DNA from: Flavobacterium plurextorum
GTDB lineage: Bacteria; Bacteroidota; Bacteroidia; Flavobacteriales; Flavobacteriaceae
Assembly (NCBI RefSeq): GCF_002217395.1
Contig: NZ_MUHD01000033.1
Location: 3,189 to 67,188 of the forward strand
Direction: 5' to 3'
Length of the DNA: 64,000 nt
Position numbers and translations under genes: made by a program. This document shows positions 1-9,721 of the stretch, one piece after another. The first letter of the stretch is position 1, and each line of letters begins with the position of its first letter. The notes under the pieces were generated by a model. It worked only from the letters and a program-made list of their open reading frames with translations. It was not told the origin of the DNA and searched no databases.

Positions 1-3000
1 TTACGGTTGGACAACCTGCTCAAGCTCTTTCATGTTCTGTAGTTCAAAACAAACCTGTAACTGCAAACGGTTTAAGCAATGGTGAGGCTACTGTATCAGC
101 TCTTGGCGGTACTCCTGGTTATACTTACTTATGGGATAATGGTGAAACTACACAAAAAGCCATAGCACTAAACGCAGGAATGCATAGTGTAAAAGTTACA
201 GATATAAATGGCTGTTTTACAGAATGTACTGTAGAAATTACACAACCAAATGTATTATCCTGCAGTATACAACAAGATGCAACCGTAAAATGCTACGGTG
301 GTAATACTGGTAAAGCTACAGTAACAGCTGTTGGAGGAAATGGCGAGTATACTTATAAATGGGATAATGACGAAACAACTGCAACTGCTGTTGCTTTAAC
401 TGCCGGTTTACATACTGTAACAGTTACTGATAAATTAAATTACACTACTAAATGTGAAATTACAATTGGTCAGCCGCAAGATCCTTTAAGTGCAACTACA
501 ACACAAGTTGATGTAGCTTGTGGTGGAGGTACAACAGGTTCTGCAACTGTAATTCCAGCAGGAGGAACAAGCCCTTACACATATTCTTGGGACACAACTC
601 CTGTTCAAACTGGTGCTACAGCTACAGGTCTTAAAGCTGGAACATATATCGTTACGGTTAAAGATGCTAACTTATGTACTGTCACAAAAACAGTAACTAT
701 TATCGATGGAGATTCTGTTAAACCAGTAATAAATCCATTACCAGAAACTTCTACTATTAATTGTCCTGCAACGCCAGTTTTTACTCAAGCAACAGCAACT
801 GATAATAGTGGTAATGCTCCTGTTTTAACTTATGAGGATGTTACTACTCCTGGTAACTGTGCGGGTTCTTATTCGATTACAAGAACTTGGACAGCTAAGG
901 ACGAATGTGGAAACATTTCACTTCCTGTAAGTCAAACAATTAAAGTACAAGACAAAACAAAACCAACTTGGGTAACGCAAACAGCTTCTTTAAACAGAAC
1001 AGTTGAATGCAGCGATACACAAGCTTTAACAGCAGCGCAAGCTTTGTTCCCTACAGCAACTGATACTTGCGATCAAGATGTTTCAAATATTGATAAAGTA
1101 AAAGGTGAGTTTAAAGCTACTGAAGGATGTAAAAATGCTGGAACTTACACTAATACTTGGACGGTTACTGATGATTGTGGAAATATTTCTGAAACTTTCA
1201 CACAAGTAATCACAATTCAAGACACTACTGCTCCAACTTGGTCTACTGAAGCTGCTTCATTAAACAAAACCATAGAATGCAGTGATACACAAGCTTTAGC
1301 TGCAGCACAAGCCTTATTCCCAACTGCAACTGATGCCTGTGATACTAATGTGACAAATATTCTGAAAGCAAGCGGTCAGTTTAAAGCTGTTGAAGGATGC
1401 AAAAATGCTGGAACTTACACTAATACGTGGACAGTTACTGATGATTGTGGAAATATTTCTGAAACATTCACACAAATAATCACAATCCAAGATACTACAG
1501 CACCAACTTGGTCTACTGAAGCTGCTTCATTAAACAGAACCATAGAATGCAGTGATACAGAAGCTCTAGCATCGGCTCAAGCCTTATTCCCTGCTGCAAC
1601 TGACGCCTGCGATACTGATGTTTCAAACATTGATAAAGTGAGCGGTGAGTTTAAAGCTTCTGAAGAATGCGGAAATGCCGGTACTTACACCAATACATGG
1701 ACTGTAAAAGATGATTGTGGAAACACTTCTGAAACATTCACACAAATAATTACAATTCAGGATACTACAAAACCAACTTTCGTTGGCAATCTTCCTTCAG
1801 ATATTACTGTTTCTTGTGACGCTGTTCCAGAACCATTTAATATGGAAGCTTCTGATAATTGTAATGGAGATTTACCAATTGTTTTCAAAGAAGTTAAAAG
1901 CGATGTTAAAAACGAATGTGGTACAGAATATACCTTAACTCGCACATGGACAACAAGTGATTGTGGAGGAAATTCAATTTCTTATACTCAAGTTATAACA
2001 GTAAGAGATACTACACCTCCAACTGGTACTGCACCATCAAATGTTGCTAATCTACAAAGTGCCGCCGACATTCCAGCAGGAAGTCCATCTGACATAAAAG
2101 ATGCCGCAGACAACTGTGCAGGAGCTGTAAAAATTACAGTAAGTGACACTAACAATGGAGGAACCGGATGTAATGGAGAATCATATATTTTAACTAGAAC
2201 TTATACTTTAACAGACTGTGCAGGTAATAAAACGGAATTAGTTCAAACCTTTACTGTTGAGAATAAAGTTTCTGTAAGCGGTATTGCTACAAATGTAAGC
2301 TGCCAAGGAAAAAGTGATGGTTCAATTGCAGTTACCAGCAGTCCTGGATCTACTGTAGTTATTACAAATCAAAATAACGAAGTAGTTGGAAACACAAATT
2401 TACCAGCTGGAACATACACACTTACTGCGACATCTGTAGTAAATAGTGAAAATGAAACTTGTACAGCAACTGCAACGGTAGTTATTACAGAACCAAATTA
2501 TAAAGTTAAAATATCTGGACAAATTATAAATGTAGACACTAACACTCCTATTGCAAATGTTCCAGTAACATTGATTCCTCAAGGTACTACCACAGGACCA
2601 ATTTTACTACGTGTAACTGGAGCCGATGGTATGTACAGCTTCACAGGAATGCCTGCAGGAAGTTATTTAGTTCAAGTTCAAGATGCCAATTTAAATAGTG
2701 CATATCAACTTTACCCAGTCGACTCGAGCTTGTTCTTTACTACTCTTAAAGAATGTGAATTCCAAGTTCATAACTTCGAATACGGAAAATCAAACCTTCC
2801 TGTTTTAGGAGATTATGTTTGGTACGATACTAACGGAAATGGTGTTCAAGACGAATGGTATGATGCTAACAATGATGGTGTCGTAACTAAAAATATTCCA
2901 GATGCTGAAGGTGCTGTAGATTACAGTCTTTGGGAATGGATAGATTTTAATGGTGACGGAAGTTATGTTGGTCCATCAAATGCAGGCGAATTAAATGCCG

Positions 3001-5243
3001 GTGGTTTTGGAAACGCATCAAATCCGAATATTATAATTGATGGTCCAAATGGATATCATTCTGAAGTAATTATTGGAATTCAAGGATTCTGGAGAGATAG
3101 ACCAGAACAAGCAAATCCATATGGAGAATATAACATTAAACTAGTTAGAGAAGCAAATCTAGATGCTGTTGCAGCTGCTCTAGGAGAAACTGGACTTGTA
3201 AAAGTACTTCCAAGCTCAACAGATAGAAAAGTAACATCAAAACCTGCCAAACTGCAAATGCATACGGTATGTCAAACTACCAGTCAAAGCGGTATAATTG
3301 TAAATGTTACTCCTGAGGACTTAGTTCATTTAGATGCTGACTTTGGTGTAAACTGTAAAGAATTTAAAGATATAGTTGCCAATGATGATAGTGCCGGTCC
3401 AATTGCTGGTGTAAATCATATTACAAAAAATGTCTTGAATGTTTTACCAAACGATACACTTGAAGGCGTAGTAGTAACTGCTTCTGATGTTGTAATAACT
3501 ACTGTAACACCAAATGAGTTTTTACAATTAAATTCAGATGGCTCTGTAGATGTTTTACCAAATGCACCAGTAGGTACACTTACAATGGTATACCAAATTT
3601 GTGAAGCCGATGCAACATCAAACTGTGATACTGCAACAGTAACAGTAACGATTGTAGCACCGGTAATAACAGTCACTGCATCACCAATTTGTATAAATGA
3701 TGTTCCATACCTTGATTACACTGTAACTCCAGTTAACTTTACTCCTGCAAATGGCGTATCGATAACTTGGGCAGATGCAGCAAACAAAGTGGTAACTACC
3801 ATGTCTGACTTACCTCTAAGTGGTCGCGTTTTATGGCCTGGAGCTACAGTTGATACAAACGGAAAAGGTACTGACTGGCCAGGATGGGTATTCCAAAACA
3901 ATCAATGGATTCAAGCGCCTGACGGTTTTGAAGGATTACGCCCAACTGCGAACATTACATTATCGCTTAATCCAAGTGAAACAATAACTGTAAATTATCC
4001 GCCTTCTGAACCGTTCTGTACTGCCAGACCAACATTTGCAATTGTTGCTAATGATGATAACGCAGGTCCAATTTCTGGAGGTACTGGAGCAACAAATGTT
4101 GTAAATGTATATACAAATGACACCTTAAATGGAAATGCAATTAATCCAGCAGATGTTACACTTACAACAGTGACACCAGACCCAACAGGAGCATTAACAC
4201 TAAATCCTAATGGATCTGTAGATGTAAAAGTTGGTACAACCGGCGGAACATACACATTAACGTATCAAATTTGCGAAAATGCTGATGCTGGAAACTGTGA
4301 CACTGCAATTGTAACAATAACAGTTGTTGATCCTGCACCGCCAACTCCAATTAATGCGGTTGATGATACTTACAGCAATATTGGCTGTAACACTTTTGGA
4401 CTAGTAGGTAACGTTTTAAGTAACGATACTAAAGGTTTAACTAGAGCAACACTTGATCTTGTAGAGTTTACATTATTAACAGAAACGAATAGTAATGTAA
4501 AAACAGATTCTAATATAACATTCGATACATTAGGAAATGTGAGAGTATCAAGTTTAACTCCAGCTGGAACTTATACTTATACCTATCGTCTTTGTGACAA
4601 ATTAAGTCCTGGAAATTGTGATACAGCAACAGTAACAATCATAGTGCTGCCAAACGGTGTAACTAATATTGCAAGTCAGGCTTGTAATGATGATTCAACA
4701 TTACTAAACTTGTCTAATTTACTGCCACAAGGAACCGCAACAACAGGAACTTGGGTTGACACAAATAACACTAATGCCCTACAAGGCAGTACACTTAATA
4801 CTTTAGGTTTAGCACTTGGAAATTACATATTCGAATATAGAATAAAAGACGAGAGCTGCCCTAGAACAATTGCTCTTAACATGGAAATTAACGACGATTG
4901 TAAAGTACTGCCATGTGGAAATATAGTTGTACACAATGCTTTCTCTCCTAATGGAGATGGAAAAAATGATGTTTTCGTAATTGATAGTATTGATGATTTG
5001 ACCTGTTATCCAGGAAACACTGTAGAAATCTATAATCGTTGGGGAATATTGGTATTTGAAACAACAAATTACAATAATGAAACCAATGCATTTGATGGAA
5101 CATCTAGAGGTAGAACAACTATCAAACAATCAGATGGATTACCAACTGGAACGTACTTCTACATTTTGAATTACAAATCATTGAATGGAAATAATGAAGT
5201 TCAAGATAATAAAAAAGACGGATACTTATATCTTTCAAAATAA
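1..5243 (+). CDS. sprB: SprB-like gliding motility adhesin, C-terminal part (5' end outside window)
   Basis: Giant cell-surface adhesin exported by the type IX secretion system. The frame is open from base 3, so the ATG at 180 is internal and the gene begins left of the window. Order of modules: Cys-containing SprB-type repeats of about 80 residues (1-700), HYR-like modules including three exact-period 270-bp tandem units (963-1772), a CNA-B-like fold (about 2510-2700), an SdrD-B-like domain (GDYVWYDTNGNGVQD, about 2800), three cadherin/VCBS-like repeats with the NDD...GNCDTA pattern (3370-4650), and a type-B T9SS sorting domain (NAFSPNGDGKNDVF to the end). Type-B domains need a PorP/SprF partner, and sprF follows directly. 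The symbol rests on this order and architecture, so another SprB-class adhesin is possible. Confidence 0.85.
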   Translation, partial: TVGQPAQALSCSVVQNKPVTANGLSNGEATVSALGGTPGYTYLWDNGETTQKAIALNAGMHSVKVTDINGCFTECTVEITQPNVLSCSIQQDATVKCYGGNTGKATVTAVGGNGEYTYKWDNDETTATAVALTAGLHTVTVTDKLNYTTKCEITIGQPQDPLSATTTQVDVACGGGTTGSATVIPAGGTSPYTYSWDTTPVQTGATATGLKAGTYIVTVKDANLCTVTKTVTIIDGDSVKPVINPLPETSTINCPATPVFTQATATDNSGNAPVLTYEDVTTPGNCAGSYSITRTWTAKDECGNISLPVSQTIKVQDKTKPTWVTQTASLNRTVECSDTQALTAAQALFPTATDTCDQDVSNIDKVKGEFKATEGCKNAGTYTNTWTVTDDCGNISETFTQVITIQDTTAPTWSTEAASLNKTIECSDTQALAAAQALFPTATDACDTNVTNILKASGQFKAVEGCKNAGTYTNTWTVTDDCGNISETFTQIITIQDTTAPTWSTEAASLNRTIECSDTEALASAQALFPAATDACDTDVSNIDKVSGEFKASEECGNAGTYTNTWTVKDDCGNTSETFTQIITIQDTTKPTFVGNLPSDITVSCDAVPEPFNMEASDNCNGDLPIVFKEVKSDVKNECGTEYTLTRTWTTSDCGGNSISYTQVITVRDTTPPTGTAPSNVANLQSAADIPAGSPSDIKDAADNCAGAVKITVSDTNNGGTGCNGESYILTRTYTLTDCAGNKTELVQTFTVENKVSVSGIATNVSCQGKSDGSIAVTSSPGSTVVITNQNNEVVGNTNLPAGTYTLTATSVVNSENETCTATATVVITEPNYKVKISGQIINVDTNTPIANVPVTLIPQGTTTGPILLRVTGADGMYSFTGMPAGSYLVQVQDANLNSAYQLYPVDSSLFFTTLKECEFQVHNFEYGKSNLPVLGDYVWYDTNGNGVQDEWYDANNDGVVTKNIPDAEGAVDYSLWEWIDFNGDGSYVGPSNAGELNAGGFGNASNPNIIIDGPNGYHSEVIIGIQGFWRDRPEQANPYGEYNIKLVREANLDAVAAALGETGLVKVLPSSTDRKVTSKPAKLQMHTVCQTTSQSGIIVNVTPEDLVHLDADFGVNCKEFKDIVANDDSAGPIAGVNHITKNVLNVLPNDTLEGVVVTASDVVITTVTPNEFLQLNSDGSVDVLPNAPVGTLTMVYQICEADATSNCDTATVTVTIVAPVITVTASPICINDVPYLDYTVTPVNFTPANGVSITWADAANKVVTTMSDLPLSGRVLWPGATVDTNGKGTDWPGWVFQNNQWIQAPDGFEGLRPTANITLSLNPSETITVNYPPSEPFCTARPTFAIVANDDNAGPISGGTGATNVVNVYTNDTLNGNAINPADVTLTTVTPDPTGALTLNPNGSVDVKVGTTGGTYTLTYQICENADAGNCDTAIVTITVVDPAPPTPINAVDDTYSNIGCNTFGLVGNVLSNDTKGLTRATLDLVEFTLLTETNSNVKTDSNITFDTLGNVRVSSLTPAGTYTYTYRLCDKLSPGNCDTATVTIIVLPNGVTNIASQACNDDSTLLNLSNLLPQGTATTGTWVDTNNTNALQGSTLNTLGLALGNYIFEYRIKDESCPRTIALNMEINDDCKVLPCGNIVVHNAFSPNGDGKNDVFVIDSIDDLTCYPGNTVEIYNRWGILVFETTNYNNETNAFDGTSRGRTTIKQSDGLPTGTYFYILNYKSLNGNNEVQDNKKDGYLYLSK
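963..1772 (+). repeat. Three in-frame 270-bp tandem repeats in the adhesin
   Basis: Units start at 963, 1233 and 1503, each with CCAACTTGG, and a diverged fourth start lies at 1773. The period is exactly 270 bp (90 residues). Each unit encodes an ECSDT...AQALFP...NAGTYTNTWTV.DDCGN module. Confidence 0.9.
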
Positions 5244-5254
5244 ACAACAAAGAA

Positions 5255-5289
5255 AATGCGCTATATAAAACATTAATATATAGCGCATT
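5255..5289 (+). other. Perfect 13-bp hairpin between sprB and sprF, no U tract
   Basis: Arms 5255-5267 and 5277-5289 (AATGCGCTATATA and its complement) enclose a 9-nt loop, 11 bases after the adhesin stop codon. No T run follows, so it looks less like a terminator than an mRNA-processing or stability hairpin. A -7-like TATTTTTG at 5315-5322 lies downstream, but I see no matching -33 element. Confidence 0.6.
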
Positions 5290-5404
5290 AAATAACAATT
5301 CGTAAAAAAATACTTATTTTTGAATAAAGATTCATACTAACTTAAAAACCTTTTTTAAAGAATTAAAAAGTTAGTTGGTAATAACTAAATAATACACATC
5401 TACT

Positions 5405-6322
5405 ATGAGAACAAAATTATTTTTCTTCGTCATTATGTTTGTAGCCCTTACAGGCTATGCACAGCAGGATGCACAGTATACACAGTATATGTACAATGCG
5501 ATAAATATAAATCCTGCTTATGCGGGATCTCGCGGAGCTCTAAGTGTTTTTGGTCTATACCGTACTCAATGGGTTGGTTTAGACGGAGCACCAGAAACCA
5601 GCAGTTTCTCTATTAACACTCCAATAAACAATAGTAAATTGGGTATAGGACTTTCGCTGGTAAATGATAAAATAGGTCCAACAAATGAGAATAATATTTC
5701 TGCCGATCTATCATATTCAATACAAACTTCGCCAGATTTTAAACTCTCTTTTGGAATTAAAGGAACTGCTAATTTATTCAATTTAGATATTAACAAACTA
5801 AATCCTGAAGATCAAGGCGATCCACAGTTTCAAGACCTAAGCAATAAATTCTCTCCAAACATTGGAGCTGGAGTTTACTGGCATTCAGACAAAGCTTACA
5901 TTGGTTTATCTGTACCCAATTTCATCGAAACCAATCGTTATGATGATAATGATGTAGCTATTTACAAAGACAAAATCAATTATTATTTAATGGCCGGTTA
6001 CGTATTTGATCTTGATAAATTACAATATATCAAATTCAAACCTGCCGTATTAACCAAAATGGTTGAAGGAGCACCTTTACAAGTTGATATTTCTGCCAAC
6101 TTTATGTTTTTTGAAAAATTTGTAGTTGGAGCAGCTTATAGATGGAGTGCATCTTTAAGTGCAATGGTTGGATTTCAAATCACAGACGGACTTTATTTAG
6201 GATACGGTTACGACCGAGAAACAACAAACTTAAATAATTACAACTCAGGATCTCATGAGATATTCCTGCGATATGAATTCTTCAAGAAAAATGGTAAAAT
6301 GACAACTCCTCGTTTCTTCTAA
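5405..6322 (+). CDS. sprF: Type IX secretion system membrane protein, PorP/SprF family
   Basis: Outer-membrane beta-barrel protein that in F. johnsoniae is needed specifically for secretion of SprB, whose type-B C-terminal domain it recognises. It has 305 residues: a signal peptide (MRTKLFFFVIMFVALTGYAQ), then the family hallmark QDAQYTQYMYNAININPAYAGSRG near residue 22, followed by alternating strands ending in an aromatic residue (YEFFKKNGKMTTPRFF region). It follows the adhesin by 161 bp and precedes an OmpA-family gene by 11 bp, the usual sprB-sprF-OmpA order. ATG at 5405 gives a complete signal peptide. The family call is firm; the SprB partner follows from context. Confidence 0.92.
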   Translation: MRTKLFFFVIMFVALTGYAQQDAQYTQYMYNAININPAYAGSRGALSVFGLYRTQWVGLDGAPETSSFSINTPINNSKLGIGLSLVNDKIGPTNENNISADLSYSIQTSPDFKLSFGIKGTANLFNLDINKLNPEDQGDPQFQDLSNKFSPNIGAGVYWHSDKAYIGLSVPNFIETNRYDDNDVAIYKDKINYYLMAGYVFDLDKLQYIKFKPAVLTKMVEGAPLQVDISANFMFFEKFVVGAAYRWSASLSAMVGFQITDGLYLGYGYDRETTNLNNYNSGSHEIFLRYEFFKKNGKMTTPRFF

Positions 6323-6333
6323 AACTTATTATT

Positions 6334-8268
6334 ATGAAAAATTATACGCTCCTTTGCTTAATAATATTAAATATTTTTTACGGCTATTCACAGCAGTCAA
6401 AGGTTAACTCAGGTGATAAAAAATACGACGGATATGCTTATGTTGATGCCATTAAAACCTATGAAAGGGTGGCCGAAAAAGGATATAAGTCTGAAGATTT
6501 ATTTAAAAAACTCGGAAACTCTTATTATTTCAATTCTGAATTTGAAGGTGCTGCTAAATGGTACGGCGAGCTTTTTGCAATGAATCCGTCTCCTGAAGCC
6601 GAGTATTTTTACAGATATGCACAATCTTTAAAATCAACTGGACAGCTTGCAAAAGCTGATAAAGTTCTCAATGAGTTTAATACAAAATATAAAAACGATT
6701 CTAGAGGTAAGCTTTATAAAGAAGATGTAAACTACCTAGATCAAATCAAATTAAACTCTGGTCGCTATAAAATTGAAGATGCCGGAATCAACTCTAAATA
6801 TTCTGATTACGGAAGTTTTGTATATGACAATAAAATCTATTTTGCATCGGCTAGAGATACTGGTAATTTCAGTCAGAGAAAACACAAATGGACAGGTGAA
6901 TATTTTACTAATATTTACAATGCAGATATTGATGCTGAAAGCGGAAGTTCGACTAAGGTAAATAAAATAAAAACTGCCTTAAATACAAAATTTCACGAAT
7001 CTTCTCCAGCATTTACCAAAGACGGAAAGACCGTTTATTTTACTAGAAACAATTTTATTGACGGCAAAAAAGGAAAAGATGATAACAAAGTTACTCTGAT
7101 CAAAATTTACAAAGCTACACTCGAAAATGGAAAATGGACTAATATAGCAGCTCTTCCTTTTACAAGTGATAATTTTAGTACTGCCCATCCTGCTTTAAGC
7201 CCTGATGAAAAAACACTTTACTTTGCATCTGATATGCCGGGAACAATCGGACAATCGGATATTTACAAAGTAAGCATCAACAGCAATGGCGGTTATGGCA
7301 CTCCTGAAAATTTAGGAAAAACAATTAATACCGAAGGAAAAGAAACATTTCCTTACGTAACCAGTGAAAATGAAATTTATTTTGCTTCTGATGGTCATCC
7401 AGGACTTGGCGGACTTGATGTATTTGTGGGACAATTGCAGGATAATGGAACTGTAAGTGATATTCAAAACCTAGGTGCTGACGTAAATTCGCCTAATGAT
7501 GATTTCGCTTATATTATTGATCCAGCCACTAGAAGAGGTTATTTCAGTTCAAATAAAGCCGGCGGCCACGGTTCTGATGATATTTATAAATTTCTAGAAA
7601 CTAGAAGACTAAAATGTATTCAAGAATTAACTGGTGTAATTACAGACGCTGAAAGTGGCATAATACTGCCGGGAACAAAACTTACTTTATATGACAGCCA
7701 GCAGGTTATTGTAAGTACAACGATTTCAAATGCCGAAGGAAAATACAGCTTTGCAGTTGAATGCGGTAAATCGTATAATGTGAGAGCTGTGAAAACAGAT
7801 TATGCGACTAAAGAAGTTATGGTGAATATTGGAAAAGTAAGCGGAAAAACTGATCTGCCAATTGCTTTAGATAAAATCATTTGTAAAGTTGCTATCGGAG
7901 ACGATTTAGGAAAATGCTTCGGAATAAAAATGATTTATTTTGACCTTGACAAATCAAACATTCGTGTTGAAGCTGCTTTAGACTTAGAGAAAATATTAGA
8001 TGTATTGAATCAAAATCCAACTATGAAGTTAGATATTCGTTCACATACAGACAGTAGAGCAACTCATCAATACAATGAAGCTTTATCTGACCGAAGAGCC
8101 AAATCAACTATCGCCTGGCTTATTAAAAACGGCGTAGCTAAAAATCGTCTGACAGGAAAAGGTTATGGAGAAACACAACTCGTAAATAAATGTTCTGATG
8201 GGGTACCTTGTACTGAAGAAGAACACCAAATGAACAGACGAAGCGAGTTCATTATAGTAGGATTATAA
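6334..8268 (+). CDS. PorE-like OmpA family protein (TPR, PD40 propeller, CRD, OmpA)
   Basis: Periplasmic/outer-membrane protein of 644 residues that probably anchors secretion or gliding parts to peptidoglycan. After a signal peptide (to about residue 19) come TPR-like helices (20-130), a six-bladed PD40/WD40-type propeller (about 150-420, repeated YFASD and SPDEKTLYFASD motifs), a carboxypeptidase-regulatory-like beta-sandwich (about 435-510), and an OmpA domain (IYFDLDKSNIR to the end, with the peptidoglycan-binding pattern HTDSRA...LSDRRA). This order is that of P. gingivalis PorE. It is probably co-transcribed with sprF (11-bp gap) and ends at a strong terminator. Confidence 0.85.
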   Translation: MKNYTLLCLIILNIFYGYSQQSKVNSGDKKYDGYAYVDAIKTYERVAEKGYKSEDLFKKLGNSYYFNSEFEGAAKWYGELFAMNPSPEAEYFYRYAQSLKSTGQLAKADKVLNEFNTKYKNDSRGKLYKEDVNYLDQIKLNSGRYKIEDAGINSKYSDYGSFVYDNKIYFASARDTGNFSQRKHKWTGEYFTNIYNADIDAESGSSTKVNKIKTALNTKFHESSPAFTKDGKTVYFTRNNFIDGKKGKDDNKVTLIKIYKATLENGKWTNIAALPFTSDNFSTAHPALSPDEKTLYFASDMPGTIGQSDIYKVSINSNGGYGTPENLGKTINTEGKETFPYVTSENEIYFASDGHPGLGGLDVFVGQLQDNGTVSDIQNLGADVNSPNDDFAYIIDPATRRGYFSSNKAGGHGSDDIYKFLETRRLKCIQELTGVITDAESGIILPGTKLTLYDSQQVIVSTTISNAEGKYSFAVECGKSYNVRAVKTDYATKEVMVNIGKVSGKTDLPIALDKIICKVAIGDDLGKCFGIKMIYFDLDKSNIRVEAALDLEKILDVLNQNPTMKLDIRSHTDSRATHQYNEALSDRRAKSTIAWLIKNGVAKNRLTGKGYGETQLVNKCSDGVPCTEEEHQMNRRSEFIIVGL

Positions 8269-8290
8269 TACTCCCAAAATACATTATATC

Positions 8291-8326
8291 AAAAAAAGCT
8301 GTCTATAACTAGACAGCTTTTTTTTT
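8291..8326 (+). terminator. Rho-independent terminator after the sprB-sprF-OmpA unit
   Basis: Perfect 9-bp stem AGCTGTCTA/TAGACAGCT (8297-8305 and 8310-8318) with loop TAAC, flanked by A7 and T8. It can act in both directions, but the closest unit is the plus-strand OmpA gene. Confidence 0.85.
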
Positions 8327-8389
8327 ACAAAAAAAACGTTGTAACTCAGGAATTACAACGAAAACTAACCAACCAATTTGAAAGTTTTT

Positions 8390-8893
8390 TTAAATTTTTG
8401 CAAATATATTAGTGTAATATTTTTTCCCAGTTGCGGGATCGGTAGATATCGAAATACCAAAATGAGTATAATTTCCTTCGATATTTTCTTTGTGACCCGG
8501 ACTATCCAACCAAGCTCTCAAAGCAGCTTCAGAAGTTTTATAGTTATAAGCCACATTTTCTCCAACCCTTTTGGCGCCAAGAACACTTTCAATGTTTTTT
8601 GAACGCAAAACAAAATCATTGTGATTTACAAGGTTGTTATCAATCATATATTTATTATGAACTTCACATTCATAAGAAATATGATTAATTTTTTCCAATG
8701 CATTTAAACCAATACTTACCCGGTAATTGTTTATTAACTGCATTGTTTCTAATTCAGACGCATTGTAGCTGTAGTCTGTAATTAATTTTTCTGTACCCCC
8801 AGTACTTTCAGTACCTTCTGCGACTTCTGCCGAGCATGAGTTCATTGTGATCGAAATCACAATGAACAGCATGGCGCACATAACTTTTTTCAT
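8390..8893 (-). CDS. CAP-domain (SCP/YkwD-like) lipoprotein
   Basis: Secreted lipoprotein of 167 residues. The signal peptide ends in a lipobox (ITMNSC, Cys20). The rest is a CAP domain of the bacterial YkwD type: LINNYRVSIGLNAL, HNKYMIDNNLVNHNDF, GENVAYNY, ALRAWLDSPGHKENIEG.YTHFGIS, TNIFAKI. The His and Glu of the CAP cavity (NHND and GENVA) are present. The substrate is unknown; CAP proteins have roles ranging from lipid binding to proteolysis. It stands alone between two convergent or separate units. Two 14-bp direct repeats lie about 100 bp upstream of the start. Confidence 0.85.
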   Translation of the reverse strand: MKKVMCAMLFIVISITMNSCSAEVAEGTESTGGTEKLITDYSYNASELETMQLINNYRVSIGLNALEKINHISYECEVHNKYMIDNNLVNHNDFVLRSKNIESVLGAKRVGENVAYNYKTSEAALRAWLDSPGHKENIEGNYTHFGISISTDPATGKKYYTNIFAKI

Positions 8894-8991
8894 AATCTTA
8901 GTAGTTTAGTTTTAAAGCAAATGTTGGGGCAAAAACCTTAAATAATTATGTGACAATCTTTTTACATTTCTATATCAAACGTATTTAATTT

Positions 8992-9025
8992 ATCGGTAAA
9001 CTACAAAAAAAATCGACAAACTACA
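8992..9025 (-). promoter_or_regulatory. Two 14-bp direct repeats upstream of the CAP lipoprotein gene
   Basis: ATCGGTAAACTACA (8992-9005) and ATCGACAAACTACA (9012-9025) have 12 of 14 bases identical and are spaced 20 bp start to start, about two helical turns. They are about 100 bp before the gene start at 8893. The spacing fits a dimeric activator such as a LytTR protein, but that is inference. Confidence 0.45.
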
Positions 9026-9061
9026 TAAAATATTTTTAAACAAAAGTAAAAATCTTACAAA

Positions 9062-9706
9062 TTAAGAAGAAAGACGCTCAATCTTCCATGAAAAATCAGA
9101 TTGGCTTGTGTAGCGAATGCGGTCGTGAAGTCTATTTGGTCTTCCCTGCCAAAATTCAACTTGCAAAGGAGTTACAATAAATCCACCCCAATTTTCAGGT
9201 CTTGGGATTGGTTTTCCTTCAAATTCATGTTCCAGTTTTTTTAGGTTTTCTTCCAAGAAACTTCTAGACGGAATCACCTCACTTTGATTAGAAACAATTG
9301 CTCCTAACTTACTCCCATCAGGACGAGAATCAAAATAACCATCAGAAATATTTTCAGACGTTTTTTGGGCAATTCCTTTTATAATAACCTGACGTTCCAT
9401 TTCCTGCCAGAAAAAAGACAAACAAACATTAGGATTGGCTTCTATCGCTTTTCCTTTTTCTGAATTATAATTGGTATAAAAAATAAACCCTTCTTCCGAG
9501 AATTTCTTTAATAAAACCACACGAGATTTAGGAAACCCGTCTAATCCAATCGTAGAAACTGTCATTGCATTGACTTCTCCGCTTCCTCCAAAATCTTCAA
9601 CTTCATGAAACCATCTGTTAAAAAGATTAATTGGATCTTCAGGAATATTAGTTTCTAATAATTCACTTTTCTCGTAAGATTTTCTATAATTGCTTAAATC
9701 GTTCAT
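9062..9706 (-). CDS. pdxH: Pyridoxamine 5'-phosphate oxidase
   Basis: FMN enzyme that oxidises pyridoxine or pyridoxamine 5'-phosphate to pyridoxal 5'-phosphate in the cytoplasm. The start was set at 9706 (MNDLSNYRKSYEK), giving 214 residues, the usual PdxH length. The longer frame to 9775 adds residues encoded by an intergenic repeat. Family motifs are seen: DPINLFNRWFHE, MTVSTIGLDGFPKSRVVLLK, GFIFYTNYNSEKG, CLSFFWQEMERQV, SNQSEVIPSR, and the C-terminal FWQGRPNRLHDRIRY that binds the substrate phosphate. It lies in the same direction as rnz upstream, separated by a repeat-rich 165-bp gap. Confidence 0.95.
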   Translation of the reverse strand: MNDLSNYRKSYEKSELLETNIPEDPINLFNRWFHEVEDFGGSGEVNAMTVSTIGLDGFPKSRVVLLKKFSEEGFIFYTNYNSEKGKAIEANPNVCLSFFWQEMERQVIIKGIAQKTSENISDGYFDSRPDGSKLGAIVSNQSEVIPSRSFLEENLKKLEHEFEGKPIPRPENWGGFIVTPLQVEFWQGRPNRLHDRIRYTSQSDFSWKIERLSS

Positions 9707-9721
9707 TGTTTTTAGTTTTTT

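Noticed and set aside
963..1772. Possible CRISPR array
   Set aside because: Units are 270 bp, in frame, and encode protein domains; there are no short repeats with unique spacers.
2400..5129. Five minus-strand open frames inside the adhesin gene
   Set aside because: They are shadows of the repeat-rich coding sequence, with no start signals or recognisable domains.
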